From: Oegoconia quadripuncta
Lineage: Eukaryota > Arthropoda > Insecta > Lepidoptera > Autostichidae
Direction: 5' to 3'
NCBI GenBank assembly: GCA_949316235.1
Contig: OX438745.1
Span: 9,925,001 to 9,989,000, forward strand
Length of the DNA: 64,000 nucleotides
Shown here piece by piece: positions 11,151 through 21,755 of the stretch. Under the pieces are notes generated by a model that was given only the letters and a program-made list of their open reading frames with translations, was not told the DNA's origin and ran no database searches. Made by a program: the position numbers and the translations under genes. Position 1 is the stretch's first letter. Each line of letters opens with the position of its first letter.

Positions 11151-11392
11151 TGTCGCCTTTATCCCAAATGGGGTAGCCACAGATATACCAAAACTAAAGC
11201 GATTGGGTGACCCAAATATTACAAGATTAATGTTTGAAACAACATCCACGAAATATACAGAAATGCACACGTATCATGAGGTGAGCCCATCACCGTTAAA
11301 TGTGCATATTTAATAGACGTCTTTTAATGGAAAGTCCTTACTCGCCTTTTATGACACCCTCGGGAAGGGATGGATTGGTTCTATTCTTTTTA
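11151..11392 (+). repeat. Dispersed repeat D
   Basis: This diverged copy runs from cgcctttatcccaaatgggg to cgggaagggatggattggtt. The tttgaaacaacatccacg block is recognisable. Confidence 0.65.
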
Positions 11393-11997
11393 CGAGAAGA
11401 AATCAAAACGTAAAAAAAAATTGTACACAATCAGGCTGTAAAATTTATGATTAATATTATTATTTACTTCTTTTTATTACTCTAAAATAAAAGCATGTCG
11501 TTAAGTTTTTATACTTAAAATTTTTATAATTAATATATAGTTTTAGTTAACAGCAACAAATATCTAAATCATTTGAATCCGAACTTGGAACTACCGGTAT
11601 CGGTATCACAATCGAATAACCACTGGATTAGACGTTTGAAACAAAAACAAAAGTCCGTACTCCATCATCAAACCTCATGTAAACAACAATTATCCATCGC
11701 ATTACCAAATAATATATAATCGTAAACAATGGAGCAATCACACTTTTAGTGCAAAACATAGTAATTTTGTCATATTTAGTAGAAAATTAGTAGAAACGCG
11801 GCGCGTTAGAAAATTAAAGTACCCAAACAAAGAGCATGGAGAATTCGTGTTTGGTTTTTCACATAGCTCAAGCTATTGTCTCGTGAGAAGTTATGGAAAG
11901 TGATAGAAAAATTCACAGTGATGTTGATTGACGATTGTTAGCTCATTCTCTAGTAATGCGCAGTAGCTGTCTCGTCACGGAGGATGTAATAGTATCA
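11393..11997. other. Unassigned AT-rich sequence
   Basis: No gene or recognised repeat is seen in this stretch. Confidence 0.45.
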
Positions 11998-12327
11998 CCG
12001 CCTCCGTGGCTCAATGTAAACAACACTGAGTTTACGATTCGGAGGTCGCGGGTTCGATCCCCAGCGGGGTACATGTTTAAGTACCCGGTTTGGTTGGTGG
12101 TAGGGCATTTTAAAATGTCCGCCTGGCTAGCTACCACCATCTTATCTAAATCTGCCGCCAAGCAGCAATGTTGATAGCATTGTTATGGTCCGGTTGTCAC
12201 AGATAAGATAGCCAGTCCCTCAAATGTGTTGGGGTTTCCGGGTTAGTACGCTTCCACCGTCGACCTCATCTTCACTTAACATCAGGTGTGATTGAGGTGA
12301 AGTACGAACCCATCGTGGATAAAAAAA
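11998..12327 (+). repeat. SINE A, complete copy
   Basis: All parts are present in order: tRNA-like head (A box in tggctcaatg, B box ggttcgatcccc), the ggttggtggtagggcatttt body, tctgccgccaagcagcaatg, gggttagtacgcttccaccg, the catcaggtgtgattgaggtg segment and an A tail (12321-12327). At about 330 bp this is one of the best copies for defining the family. Confidence 0.85.
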
Positions 12328-12499
12328 TAATCACTGTTTTTACAACCTTTTATTTAACTTACTTACGTATGTAATAATGTATGTAACTACTTGCTTTACG
12401 CCCGCGGCTTTGGCTGCGTGTAATAACTTTATCGCGGATATATTTAATTTACATACAAAATTTCATCCAAAGTCGTTCTTTCGTTTTGCTGTGATTGAG

Positions 12500-12600
12500 C
12501 AACAAACAAACATACAAATATCCAAACTTATTGTTCATTCATCTTATTTAAGAGCCATGCTCTTGTCGGTGGAGATTTTGTGGACCAATGTTAAGGCTTC
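12500..12600 (-). mobile_element. Short LINE C-terminal scrap
   Basis: The - strand ends in LHRQEHGS and a stop, matching the LHRQEHSS terminus of the LINE at 59444-59683. The rest is lost. Confidence 0.4.
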
Positions 12601-12690
12601 TATTTTCAAATTCGGTCAATGAAAGACAATGCGGCAATGAAAGACGTTACCATTTTTGTAAGATAATATTAAATCTTGTCCCTAATTAAC

Positions 12691-13514
12691 GAGTGATGCA
12701 ACGGAAGTGCTAAGAACCGGAAACGGATGTCAAAAATATTTTTGGCTGAAGCAGATGTGGCAGTGGAAATGCTATCAAAAAGTAAAAATGTTAGAATAGA
12801 AGGTCTTTATCAATTTATTGATTTATTAACGATGCGATCACAAAATTTGGAATCCATAGAAGAACGAAACCCGAGCAGATTATTGGATTGAAATGACAGT
12901 CGGCAGGGCAAATTATTCAAAGAATTGATGACCTTTGGAGTAAGTACGAAAGCCTTTAATCAATGTGTGTTACCAGTGACGATTTATTGCATAGAAACAT
13001 GATCTCTCACTATGGGCCTCATAAGAAAGCTCAAAGTCATATGCAACAAGCTATGGATTGAATCGTGAATGAAGAAATCCATAGGCAAACGAAGGGCACT
13101 GAGATAGACAAGCGGATTACCAAGTTGAAGTGGCAGTAGGCCGGATACACCGTAGAATTGATGGCCGGTGGGGCGTTAAAGTTCTAGAGTGGAGACCACG
13201 CACCCGGCACGCGAAGTGTAGAACGTCCACCTTCAAGATGGACGGACGACCTAAGTGCGGTTACGTGAAGTCGCTAGATGGAGCCTGGAATGTATGTCCA
13301 GTCGTGCACTTCCTATGGCTGATTTGACGATGACAATTGAAAATTTTACACCGGCAAGTTATATTTCACAAAAAGGCAACGGCTTATGTGCTTTCCGTAT
13401 TTGGAAAGTTCCGGTATACTTCCATTATAAAGTTGCGGAAGCAGAGGCGGATTTGAAAAATCTTGTAAAACTTTCATAGTTGCGGAAGCGGAAACAGAGG
13501 TCTGTTGCATCACT
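12691..13514. repeat. Segment bounded by short inverted repeats
   Basis: agtgatgcaac (from 12692) is matched by gttgcatcact (13504-13514), each next to purine-rich cggaag motifs. Between them lies a LINE fragment (12955-13330). This may be a non-autonomous DNA element invaded by a LINE, or an accidental match of 11 bp. Confidence 0.35.
12955..13330 (+). mobile_element. Decayed LINE reverse transcriptase C-terminus
   Basis: Frames with frameshifts read SLTMGLIRKLKV, IRRRTKGTEIDKRITKLKWQ, DGRWGVKVLEWRPRTRHAK. This is the region after the RT palm in the same LINE family as 905-1140 and 35903-36120. Frame changes and stops show it is dead. Confidence 0.65.
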
Positions 13515-13841
13515 AATATTTACTCCAATGGTTTCAACTTCACCGTCAACTATCAAATTCGACTAATGGTAAAGACGATATCAATGAAGCTCGTTACCAC
13601 TAAAGATAGACAGCTCTTTAGGTGTTAGTTAGCAGCGATTACTTCCAACGTGGATAATAGAAACCCTCATATCAACAGCCTTACAAGTCCCTACTGTTCG
13701 GGAACAGCCTTCTTTTAGACTTAGCTTTATGACTACCTTCGAAGACAGACAGACAACATAGCTTAACTTTTCTAATCTAAAAACGAACAGCTAATGGGAC
13801 TGCGCCACGAGTCTTTCCCTATTAGTAATAAAGCCTCCTTC

Positions 13842-14130
13842 ATCATCTCAGCCCGTAAACATCCTACTGCAGGGATATAGGCCTTCCCTCGTATATCAGG
13901 GAGTATGGTCCACCACCCGGGCCCAATGCGGTTGGGGAATTCACATGCCTTAGTTTCTCAGGCATGCAGGTTTCCTCACGATGTTTTCCTTCACCGTTTA
14001 AGAGCAGTCGGATAAATTCACATAAGTAATTAAATTTAATTTAAAAACTCATTGGTACGTGGTCTACCTGAGGATCGACCCTGGACTTCCCAAATTGGGA
14101 GACTGTGTCTCCTCCACTGAGCCACCTATA
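13842..14130 (-). repeat. SINE C, complete
   Basis: The - strand starts with a tRNA-like head: ggtggctcagtgga resembles an A box and gggtcgatcc a B box. The body follows (gtgaggaaacctgcatgcct) and ends at gggctgagatgatga. This defines a third tRNA-derived SINE family in the window. Confidence 0.75.
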
Positions 14131-14399
14131 CGTAAATTAAAAAAAAAATACCACAAATCACTGTATATTTTCACTGAAACCCACATTGTAATGAGATCAG
14201 TTGGAAATCTCGTGTCTGTATCTGGGTGAACCACAAGCAATCGCTCTAATTGCGACTAACGCACGGCTCGTAAACTTAACCTTCATGCTATGTAATTACC
14301 AACTTTACATAGTTTTCTTTAGAATGTGAGAAAAGCTGTTGGTTAGTGAGGAGTTATTTTCGTTCGATCAACCTAGTTGTTGTTCTGATTTTAACTGTT

Positions 14400-14466
14400 C
14401 TTTTTTTTTATGCACGACGGGTTCGTAGTTGACCTCAATCACACCTGATGTTGTTAAGTGAAGGTT
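14400..14466 (-). repeat. SINE A 3' fragment
   Basis: Only the T-run plus the reverse complement of the terminal segment (cctcaatcacacctgatgtt) remains. Confidence 0.7.
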
Positions 14467-14609
14467 CTGTACCTTAAAAGTTAAAACGGAAGCCTTATAG
14501 CTTGTTGTCCGTTAGTCTCATCATCAGGTACTTTTTATTCGATTGGTTAGAGATAACAAGCTGCAAATTATAAAGATGTTTAAATATAATAAGATTGTAA
14601 CTCAACAGC

Positions 14610-14745
14610 CCTTGTTACAAAATGTTACTCAAGCAGAGATCTCTGCTTGAGCATAGTTAAAAAGGGACAGCTTTTTGTAACTTGTATAGCGCCATCTCCT
14701 TCTAACTATGCTCAAGCGCACATTTACGCTTGAGCAACATTCTGA
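14610..14745. repeat. Cluster of interleaved hairpins (probable fold-back element)
   Basis: A 24-bp perfect palindrome (14628-14651, centre agagatctct) is followed by a second hairpin built on gctcaagcg / cgcttgagc (about 14710-14735). gcttgagcatagtta near 14645 pairs with taactatgctcaagc near 14697-14712. Outer aatgttactcaag and cttgagcaacatt also pair. There is no coding frame. Confidence 0.6.
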
Positions 14746-15224
14746 AATACTGGCCTTAAAGTTGTACTAATTAAATTAAACGATCTGACTGGTAATCAAA
14801 ACTTTTTTCTTTTATGTTTAATAAAATAACAGATAAAATGTATATCACTAAAAGAATAAATATATGGGAACTGAATTACCACCTAATTATAAAAATTAAA
14901 AAAACCCGACTGTGTTAAACGCCAACTAAAAATATGGAAATTCCTTTGTGACTGAGCAGCTATCCACACATCTGCTGCTTAGTAAATCCCAATTGTAACA
15001 TACATTGCTCATAACGAAACCTTTCTTATGTACCCAAATTGAAGTCCTACAAAAATTCTTTTTTAATTTTGACAAATTTTTACTTTTACCACAGCTCTTA
15101 CGTCCGCCGTGGCATTTTTGTGACGTAACCTCTCTGACACTTACCCTGTCACGACATATCTAACATTACCCCAGCTGTTTGGATACTACGAGAAAATAAA
15201 GAATCCAACATACGTACATACACT
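14746..15224. other. Unassigned AT-rich sequence
   Basis: No gene or recognised repeat was found. Confidence 0.45.
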
Positions 15225-15491
15225 GACGACCTGTTTGGTGTAGTGGTTAGAAATTCTGCTGCTATATCAAAAGGTTGCGGATTCGAATCCCGCTAGGGGC
15301 TATGTTTGTATGATGAATACAGACATGTGTTCCCGAGTTATGGATGTTTTTCATTTATATGTGTATTTATTTACAAAAAAAGAATAGTATTTGTGTAGTT
15401 TATCAACCATCTGGTATCTATAATACAAGCCTAATTGCTTAGTGTGGAACTAGATGGCGCTGTGTGTATGTGCAAAGATATTTATTTATTA
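15225..15491 (+). repeat. SINE B (subtype 1), complete
   Basis: gacgacctgtttggtgtagt begins the tRNA-like head; the B box reads ggattcgaatcccgc. The body (tttgtatgatgaatacagac, gttcccgagttatggatg) and the 3' segment (gatggcgctgtgtgtatg) are intact, ending in tatttattt. Confidence 0.8.
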
Positions 15492-16105
15492 TAATTTATT
15501 TATAGATACGCGCGAGAAATATAACCCTCTCTTCAGTCGGTTAAAAAGAGAAACACATCGCAACTATTTATTGAAAAAACTATAATAAAATTATGATCGT
15601 CATGTCAGCGGTAAAAGTTAAGTCAACCACTTATCTATTATTACATACAGCATTAATTTCATAAAGTCTGATTGCCGTCTGACCCGGGCAGGCTGCGCAT
15701 TCCCACACGTTACATAAATCTCTGTATGACTGTTACTTGCACATTTTTATTCGACATGTCTCGACGTCGTCGGAACTACTCAAAGAAACCTGTCGATATA
15801 TTTATGTCATAAAAATTTGGAAACACATACGGGCTGTTATTGTGTCGAACACGTTTGGAGAGCCGCTTGGCGAATACGGATTATAAAACTTTCACAGTTC
15901 AGTGTCCCACATATGGGGCACAAGAAACAGTAATTTACACGTTTCGCTCGTACACTTATTTATTATATCACTAATCTTGAAATTATTATGGACTATTTTA
16001 TCATGTATACATATTAAAATCGGTAATATGCAGGACTTACGGGGTAATTAAACGTTTTATGTGGTGACCACGAACGTGTTAAAGCATAGAGAGTTGCATA
16101 TTATG
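15492..16105. other. Unassigned sequence
   Basis: No gene or recognised repeat was found in this stretch. Confidence 0.4.
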
Positions 16106-16503
16106 CTACAATAATGTAGTTACTTTGTTTGGAATATTTAGATGTAAGTACCAATCTGTGATCCACTTGCCCATTTCGTGTTCTTTGATGTACGGTGCGG
16201 CCCCTTTCCCCGCACCCACCCCGTCTACTGTCGATCTCTGACAGTGGAGCAGAGACCTTACGACCACCGTGTGCGCTGTATCGAAAAGTGACTGTGCTTT
16301 GGGCTTTTCGCTATCAGAGACCTTCTGCATTCTTTCTGGGACTATCTGTGTGTGCATCTGTGGTATCAACCTATTTCCATAAGGGTTGGGAGCCATCATT
16401 TGCCAGAGGAGATCAGTGCGGTCATCCGGGTTTACCAGTTGAGCAGTTGACCACTACTATTGCATACTTGCGTCTAAACCTATTTCTAAACATACTTAAT
16501 TAA
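16106..16503. other. Less AT-rich segment open on both strands; identity unknown
   Basis: Two overlapping open frames exist: - strand 16106-16399 (97 codons) and + strand 16195-16503 (102 codons). Base composition here is clearly less AT-rich than in the flanks. Neither frame shows a domain, signal peptide or repeat I recognise, and at most one could be coding. It could be a decayed TE piece or an exon. I assign no function. Confidence 0.25.
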
Positions 16504-16599
16504 ATACTGACCTTTTAACGAAATAAAACTTTTAGAGACATACATAATATATCTATCAATGTTCGGTTTCCGAACAACCACAAATTCCTTGTTATATCT

Positions 16600-16697
16600 A
16601 TAAATAAATATTATCTACTTACACCAATTATCTAATTCCGCAGTAGGCAAAGCCTGGGATATGGGTACCATATAACGGGAAACATACGTGACATTGG
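16600..16697 (-). repeat. SINE B (subtype 2) 3' fragment
   Basis: cttacaccaattatctaatt and the following 60 bp match the 3' half of the subtype 2 SINE at 2755-2992 in the same (-) orientation. The head is missing. Confidence 0.5.
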
Positions 16698-16711
16698 AAT
16701 GAACGTCTATA

Positions 16712-16787
16712 ACTTCATCTTCACTTAACATCAGGTGTGATTGAGGTCAAGTGCTAACCCGTTTGGATGAAAAAAAAAAAAAAAAAA
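16712..16787 (+). repeat. SINE A 3' fragment with long A tail
   Basis: The terminal segment (catcaggtgtgattgaggtc) is followed by a poly-A run (about 16770-16787). Only about 13 bp separate it from the SINE B copy that follows. Confidence 0.7.
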
Positions 16788-16800
16788 CCAACAAAAAAAA

Positions 16801-16997
16801 ACCAGTGAAACCAATGGCTGCGGGTTCGAATCTCGCGAAGGGTAAATGTTTGTGTGATCAATACGAACATTTATGCACGAGTCATGAATTTTTATGTAAA
16901 TATTTATGTATGATTATCCGTTATCCAGTACCTATCCATAATACAAGCTTTCATTAGTTTGGGACTAGATGATTGGCGTAATTGTCCGAAATATAAT
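16801..16997 (+). repeat. SINE B (subtype 2), head partly lost
   Basis: The B box (ggttcgaatctcgc) and whole body are recognisable (ttgtgtgatcaatacgaaca, ctagatgattggcgtaattg). The first part of the tRNA-like head is missing. Confidence 0.65.
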
Positions 16998-17162
16998 AAA
17001 ATAATATAAAAAATATTGCCCTGCAAGGTTATTATGTGAAATAAACGATAAATAGAGTTAGTTAACACGTTCACAGATACTGAACCAGACACAATAGATG
17101 TTTTATTGTTATTACGTTTATAGGCGTTCAGTGTCCGTCAAGTATTAAGTAATCATTTAACT

Positions 17163-17600
17163 TTATTTGTATGTTTGGGGGCACATGTTTGTATGATGAA
17201 TACGGACATGTGTACCCAAGTTATGGTTGTTTTTCATTTATATATGAATTTATTTACAAAAAAAATGTATTTGTGAGTGTATCAACCATCTGGTATTCAC
17301 AATACAAGCCTAGTTGCTTTGTGTGCCCTGAGATGACATACGAGTATCTCAATGGTTCTGGCAGAATGAACAGCGCTGCGGGTTTCCACCCACAGCACAT
17401 GCTCAGTCTGGACCATTTCGTTGCCCACTATATGGGTCACGTCTCCTGATATTAGTTTTAACTGTATACCAACCCAGTATTCCATATTGTATGTGCATAA
17501 TGTAGGTTAAGTGACTTGCGTCATGGTCGACGAATAAATGTATTTTATTCTATTTTTAGTGTGGAACTAGATGGCGCTGTCTGTGTATGTCCAAGGATAT
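17163..17600 (+). repeat. SINE B (subtype 1) interrupted by an insertion
   Basis: The body begins at the gggggcacatgtttgtatga segment and runs to ctagttgctttgtgtg near 17320. It resumes at agtgtggaactagatggcgc near 17560. In intact copies these two pieces are adjacent, so about 240 bp have been inserted. The tRNA-like head is lost. Confidence 0.7.
17320..17560. mobile_element. Insertion of about 240 bp inside SINE B
   Basis: It is bounded by tgtgtg on the left and agtgtgg on the right, which could be a partly diverged target duplication of ttagtgtg. The insert ends in ataaatgtattttattcta, like the 3' end of a retroelement transcript. Its family is unknown. Confidence 0.45.
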
Positions 17601-17863
17601 AATTATTATACATTAATTGAGATTGATTTGGCTACTATTAACTTAACAAGTGGTACACAAGCGATAGAAGGGCTCTTTAATTCATTTTGCTACCCAACTC
17701 TTTGAGCGTTAGATCAGCGAACAGAGTTTTCGCGGATAGACACAATTAGAGCAAATTACTTTACGAAAAATGGAGAAAGATTGCTTGCAAAAAGAACAGT
17801 ATTGTCCGAATAGTCATAATATTTCCATTTTCGTCTGAAGTAGACTATGTACTCAGCTGGGAA

Positions 17864-18310
17864 ATGTTGGATGGTTTGGACACTTCTTCTTAGCGAGTCG
17901 ATGGCAAAACATTAAATTCTTGAGGACCAGAATTTGGCCACGCGTACGGCATGTTCTTTGGCATCGTAGAGGTCCTGTAGCGTTCAAGTGTCGGGACACG
18001 CAGGGCAGCATAGAAGATGCCCCATAGTTTGTGGTGTATCACCGCACAACCACCGGTTGTTATCCGTGTAGCCCCACTTGGACATGTTCTCTCGGCATCT
18101 ACCGACTTCGGTACGCAATCTGTTGAGTGATTTCCATACGGACTATTCCAGATCGTGACCCGATGGAAGCTTCGCTGCAGGTGTTATAAACACCATCCTG
18201 AGCACACTGGCGGACAGGTGGGATTCCGTGATGCTGCGGCACTGGATACGCTTGTACACATCCAAATATTGCTGATTGTGCCACAGCAGTCGTATATGGT
18301 CCCTTCTGTT
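17864..18310 (-). mobile_element. C-terminal fragment of a LINE polyprotein
   Basis: This clear relative of 8044-8400 shares ggatggtttggacacttctt, catagtttgtggtgt and ccatacggac blocks in the same order. On the - strand it carries the QTMGHLL / zinc-knuckle type tail in broken frames. Confidence 0.55.
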
Positions 18311-19068
18311 CACAGTTTTTTATAGAATTATGTTACAAACTTACTAATATTTAAATGTATGTTACTAACCAAAATATGGGTCTAATCCTGAATTAAATGA
18401 TTTTTATTTATTTATAAAGGCTGATATTTAACATACTGATATCGTGAGCTCTTCCCACAAGTGAACCCGAAATTTAGGGGCATCATCTAGTGGTATTCTT
18501 ACTTATATAACTTATTTCATTCTTGTCGCAATAGAGTCACGTATATAGAGCACCGTCTACCTTCAGTATGCGCCGTATGGCATACCACTGTTAATCCTAG
18601 CTTAAAGCAGTTACAATGGGAGGCTTATGAAGGCGGGATTGTACCTAATATTTATCCACGGAACGAAAGCGCTGCTTCTATTTTCAGAATATTTCACTAT
18701 CGTACCTACTTTACGCTTTAGTTTTAGTTAAGACTGTTTTGGCTCATACTTCTTGGTTTTTGTCGCATTTATTAGAAAACAATAAAATCTAGTCTCCCAG
18801 CAAGTGCGTCAACATGCTCAACAAAATGAACTCCCGTGCGTTTTCATGACTACATAACACAGGTGCGCAAGCGCGGTCGAACTTAATTTTACGTTGCGCG
18901 TGCGATCACTTTCACGGGCCACACGCATGCTCGCATGCGCTTGCGACTGCGTTTCCAGACTATGTGGTTCCGGATTCATACTCGCTATTGATCTATATCC
19001 TCACCACTTCAAGCTAATAATAAAACACGAATACTAAATTATTTTTCATCATTAATCATTAAAACACT
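18311..19068. other. Unassigned sequence with a CpG-rich patch
   Basis: No gene was found. A CpG-rich stretch (about 18835-18960) contains repeated gcatgcgc/cgcatgc motifs and contrasts with the flanks. It is perhaps an old MITE or a regulatory patch; nothing decides between them. Confidence 0.35.
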
Positions 19069-19186
19069 CGTGGCGCAGTCGCATTCGTTATTCATTTCCG
19101 ATTAGCGAACTTCTTGAGTAGGTAACTACAAGTGGCATTTTAATACCAGTATTTTCGTCCTCCGGAGGGCACATTAAACAGTCCGT
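19069..19186 (+). repeat. Possible 5S-like repeat, strongly decayed
   Basis: The order gtggcgcagtcgc, gagtaggtaactaca, cctccggagggcacattaaa loosely follows the 5S-derived repeat at 28439-28590. The match is weak. Confidence 0.25.
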
Positions 19187-19252
19187 CTTTTTTTTTATGC
19201 TAACCCGTCTAGTCTCAATCACATCTGATGTTAAGTGAAGATGAGGTCGAAG
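19187..19252 (-). repeat. SINE A 3' fragment
   Basis: A T-run is followed by atgctaacccgtctagtctc and aatcacatctgatgttaagt, the reverse complement of the SINE A end. Confidence 0.65.
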
Positions 19253-19653
19253 TATTGTAGGCATTGAGCATATACACAGTCCACGACACTATCTACGAGC
19301 TAAATAAAATTATATTTCACAGAGCTTACAAATTATGAAGTTTAAATAATAAGTACATCCGTGTCGTTACAATTTTGCAATGTGTAATAAGTTTCCAATA
19401 ACTGAACTCCAAAATCTGTGATATGATAACAAAAATGGTGTCAAAATGTATAAAATGATCTTTATACGTACTTACCAAGCGTCTTAGAGGAGATCTCATA
19501 CCAGCATTTATCCAACATGGACTAGTTAGGAATATTGAATATGATGAGGATACGTAATATAGTTTGAACAGCGTGTAAGTAGGTATTTACCTAATTTAGA
19601 TATTACCCTAGTACATAATTTGGCGCTTGACAGATCAAGCGCTCAATCGAATT

Positions 19654-19843
19654 CCCTTCGGCCACTTCCGAAACCAAAGTTCGAAACCGGTTTCTAAATA
19701 AGAATTTTTTTTCTTCTTTCGAAATTGGTTTCGGTAAAAGAATAATATTTCTTATCTCGAAATTCGTTTCGAGATAAGAATATTGTTTCGTCTTTCGAAA
19801 CTATCAAATCTAATTTTATTTCTTCATCTATCTCCATGTTGTT
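19654..19843 (+). repeat. Left terminal inverted repeat of the MULE
   Basis: It is 190 bp long. It contains many ttcgaaa motifs and an internal hairpin (stem cttatctcgaaa, loop ttcg, at about 19751-19778). Its innermost 30 bp or so duplicate a piece of the transposase coding sequence in antisense. Confidence 0.9.
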
Positions 19844-20046
19844 ATTGTTCTTTTTAGTTGCTTTTTTGCTATTTACTATCCACTAACACAATATGAAACC
19901 TTTTTAATTAAAATGACATATATTGCCATTATCATCAATGATATACGTCAAGTCAATGTCAAGTGCTGATAAAGTACGGAAGTGCAACGAAGCTATTTTA
20001 ATAGCATTCATTTACGTGGTATTCAGAATTGCAGTACCTATATACA

Positions 20047-21384
20047 ATGGATAAAACACAAATAGAGTTTATAAGTACTAAAAGAGGAGGAGTAGCAGCT
20101 CTGTACGAAGGGCGGAAGTACCATAGAAAGAAAATTTACAAAAGCGGCAACGCATTTTATTATTGCGTAAAAGAACATTTGGGATGCAAAGGTAACTTTA
20201 CTATTAATTCTAAGAAAGAAATTATAAAAATAAATCAACACAAGAGTCACTGTAAAGGGGATATTGTTAAAACAGAATATCTTAAAAACATGGATAATTT
20301 AAAACAAAAAGTGAGTACTAACTTTGTATCAATAAAAAAACAATATGACGATATGATGGCCGATATGGAAAATTTGGGATATACGGTTATAAGTGATCAA
20401 TTGCCAAGTTTTAGTAATGTTAAAAGCGGGCTATACAACGAACGCAACAAAGTGTTAGGTGTCAAAAAACAGAGATTTACACTACCTAGCGAAGTAGTTG
20501 TTCCCGGAAAATTTGAAAAGTTGATCTTAGCTGATTTCATTGATGACGGCAATCGCATATTAGTATTTTGCACAGCAAATGCAAGACAAAAAATCACAAA
20601 TTATAAACACATTTACTGCGACGGAACATTTAAATCTTGCCCACGATGTTTTAAACAGTTATATTCTATACACGGCTATGATGAAAATACTCTTTCATTA
20701 ACCCCTTTAATTTTTGCCTTTCTCGAAAACAAAAAAAAGGAGACATACAAAGTATTATTCCGATTAATAAAATCACAAATTCCATCATTTGAACCAAAGA
20801 AGATTACTTTGGATTTTGAGAAAGCAGCAATGCTAGGAATCAGAGATGTCTTTCCAATGATCGAAATAAAGTTATGCTACTTCCATTTTAACAGGGCATT
20901 ATTCCGAAAGGCAAAGAAACTGAACTTAAACTCCAGTGTCAAAAAGAGACACGTAGCTCGTTGTGCAGGCTTAGCCCGTTTGCCGCAACAGTTTATTACT
21001 AAAGGATATAACTATGTTATGAATAAAAGCCCAAATGCCATAGAAGTTCAAAAGTTTAACAAATATTTTAAAAGGCAATGGTTTGAGCAAAACAATTTTC
21101 ACAAAGTTTGCAGCTGCAGCGAGGAAGAAATTAGAACTACGAACCACTTGGAGGGGTGGCACTCCAAATTAAACAGATTCATTGCGCGTACGAATCCTAC
21201 ATTAGCTCAAGTCCTGGATGTTTTGAAAAATGAAACTGGCGTTTGCAAAAAAGCAACTAAAAAGAACAAAAACTACATGGAGATAGATGAAGAAATAAAA
21301 TTAGCAATCCAACAGCTTAAAAAAAAAGAAATCACGGTTGGCCATTGCCTTGAAATTATTGCACCGTTTTCATTGCATTATTAA
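20047..21384 (+). CDS. MULE transposase with FLYWCH-type zinc finger
   Basis: A 445-residue protein. I chose the ATG at 20047; the frame is open slightly further upstream but without an ATG. Residues about 6-69 form a FLYWCH-like zinc finger (Cys40, Cys47, His68 region, FYYCVKEHLGCKGNF), a DNA-binding module common in insect MULEs. The MULE transposase core follows: YCDGTF with Asp192, TLDFEKAA with Asp256, the CYFHFNRALFR motif with Cys277 and His280, and NHLEGWHSKLN with Glu369, giving an apparently complete DDE triad. It would act in the nucleus, binding the TIRs and cutting and reinserting the element. No stop or frameshift interrupts it. It has no host-gene neighbours; it lies within its own element. 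FLYWCH-MULE proteins are sometimes domesticated, but intact TIRs argue against that here. Confidence 0.9.
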   Translation: MDKTQIEFISTKRGGVAALYEGRKYHRKKIYKSGNAFYYCVKEHLGCKGNFTINSKKEIIKINQHKSHCKGDIVKTEYLKNMDNLKQKVSTNFVSIKKQYDDMMADMENLGYTVISDQLPSFSNVKSGLYNERNKVLGVKKQRFTLPSEVVVPGKFEKLILADFIDDGNRILVFCTANARQKITNYKHIYCDGTFKSCPRCFKQLYSIHGYDENTLSLTPLIFAFLENKKKETYKVLFRLIKSQIPSFEPKKITLDFEKAAMLGIRDVFPMIEIKLCYFHFNRALFRKAKKLNLNSSVKKRHVARCAGLARLPQQFITKGYNYVMNKSPNAIEVQKFNKYFKRQWFEQNNFHKVCSCSEEEIRTTNHLEGWHSKLNRFIARTNPTLAQVLDVLKNETGVCKKATKKNKNYMEIDEEIKLAIQQLKKKEITVGHCLEIIAPFSLHY

Positions 21385-21755
21385 ATGTTTTTTATTTTCT
21401 ATTTGAATTAAATATAAATATTATATATATTAACTTTCAATTCTTACTTCTTATACATCTAAATAGATAGGATTAGATTACGATTTGATAGTTTCGAAGG
21501 GTTAGGATCTTTAAGACCACATCTCAATATGACTAGGTAGTGTTTATGACTAAATCGCCATTAGACTAAGTCTCAGTTGGACTAGATCGTGATGGGACAA
21601 TATAGCGAATAGACCAGATCTCTATTGAACTATTAATCAGTATGACCACATATCGATAAGACATACAGTTGGGTGGAATCATAGTAATGAGTAGTATGCA
21701 CAACTACGCACAATACTTCATAGATAATACTGGCCACTCGCTTTGAACATTGATA

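Noticed and set aside
12000..12072. Possible tRNA gene at the head of SINE A
   Set aside because: Same head occurs at many loci, each followed by the same 250-bp body; it is a SINE promoter, not a tRNA gene.
20029..20046. Upstream extension of the MULE transposase frame
   Set aside because: The frame is open but starts with TTG; the first ATG is at 20047 and begins directly before the FLYWCH-like domain.
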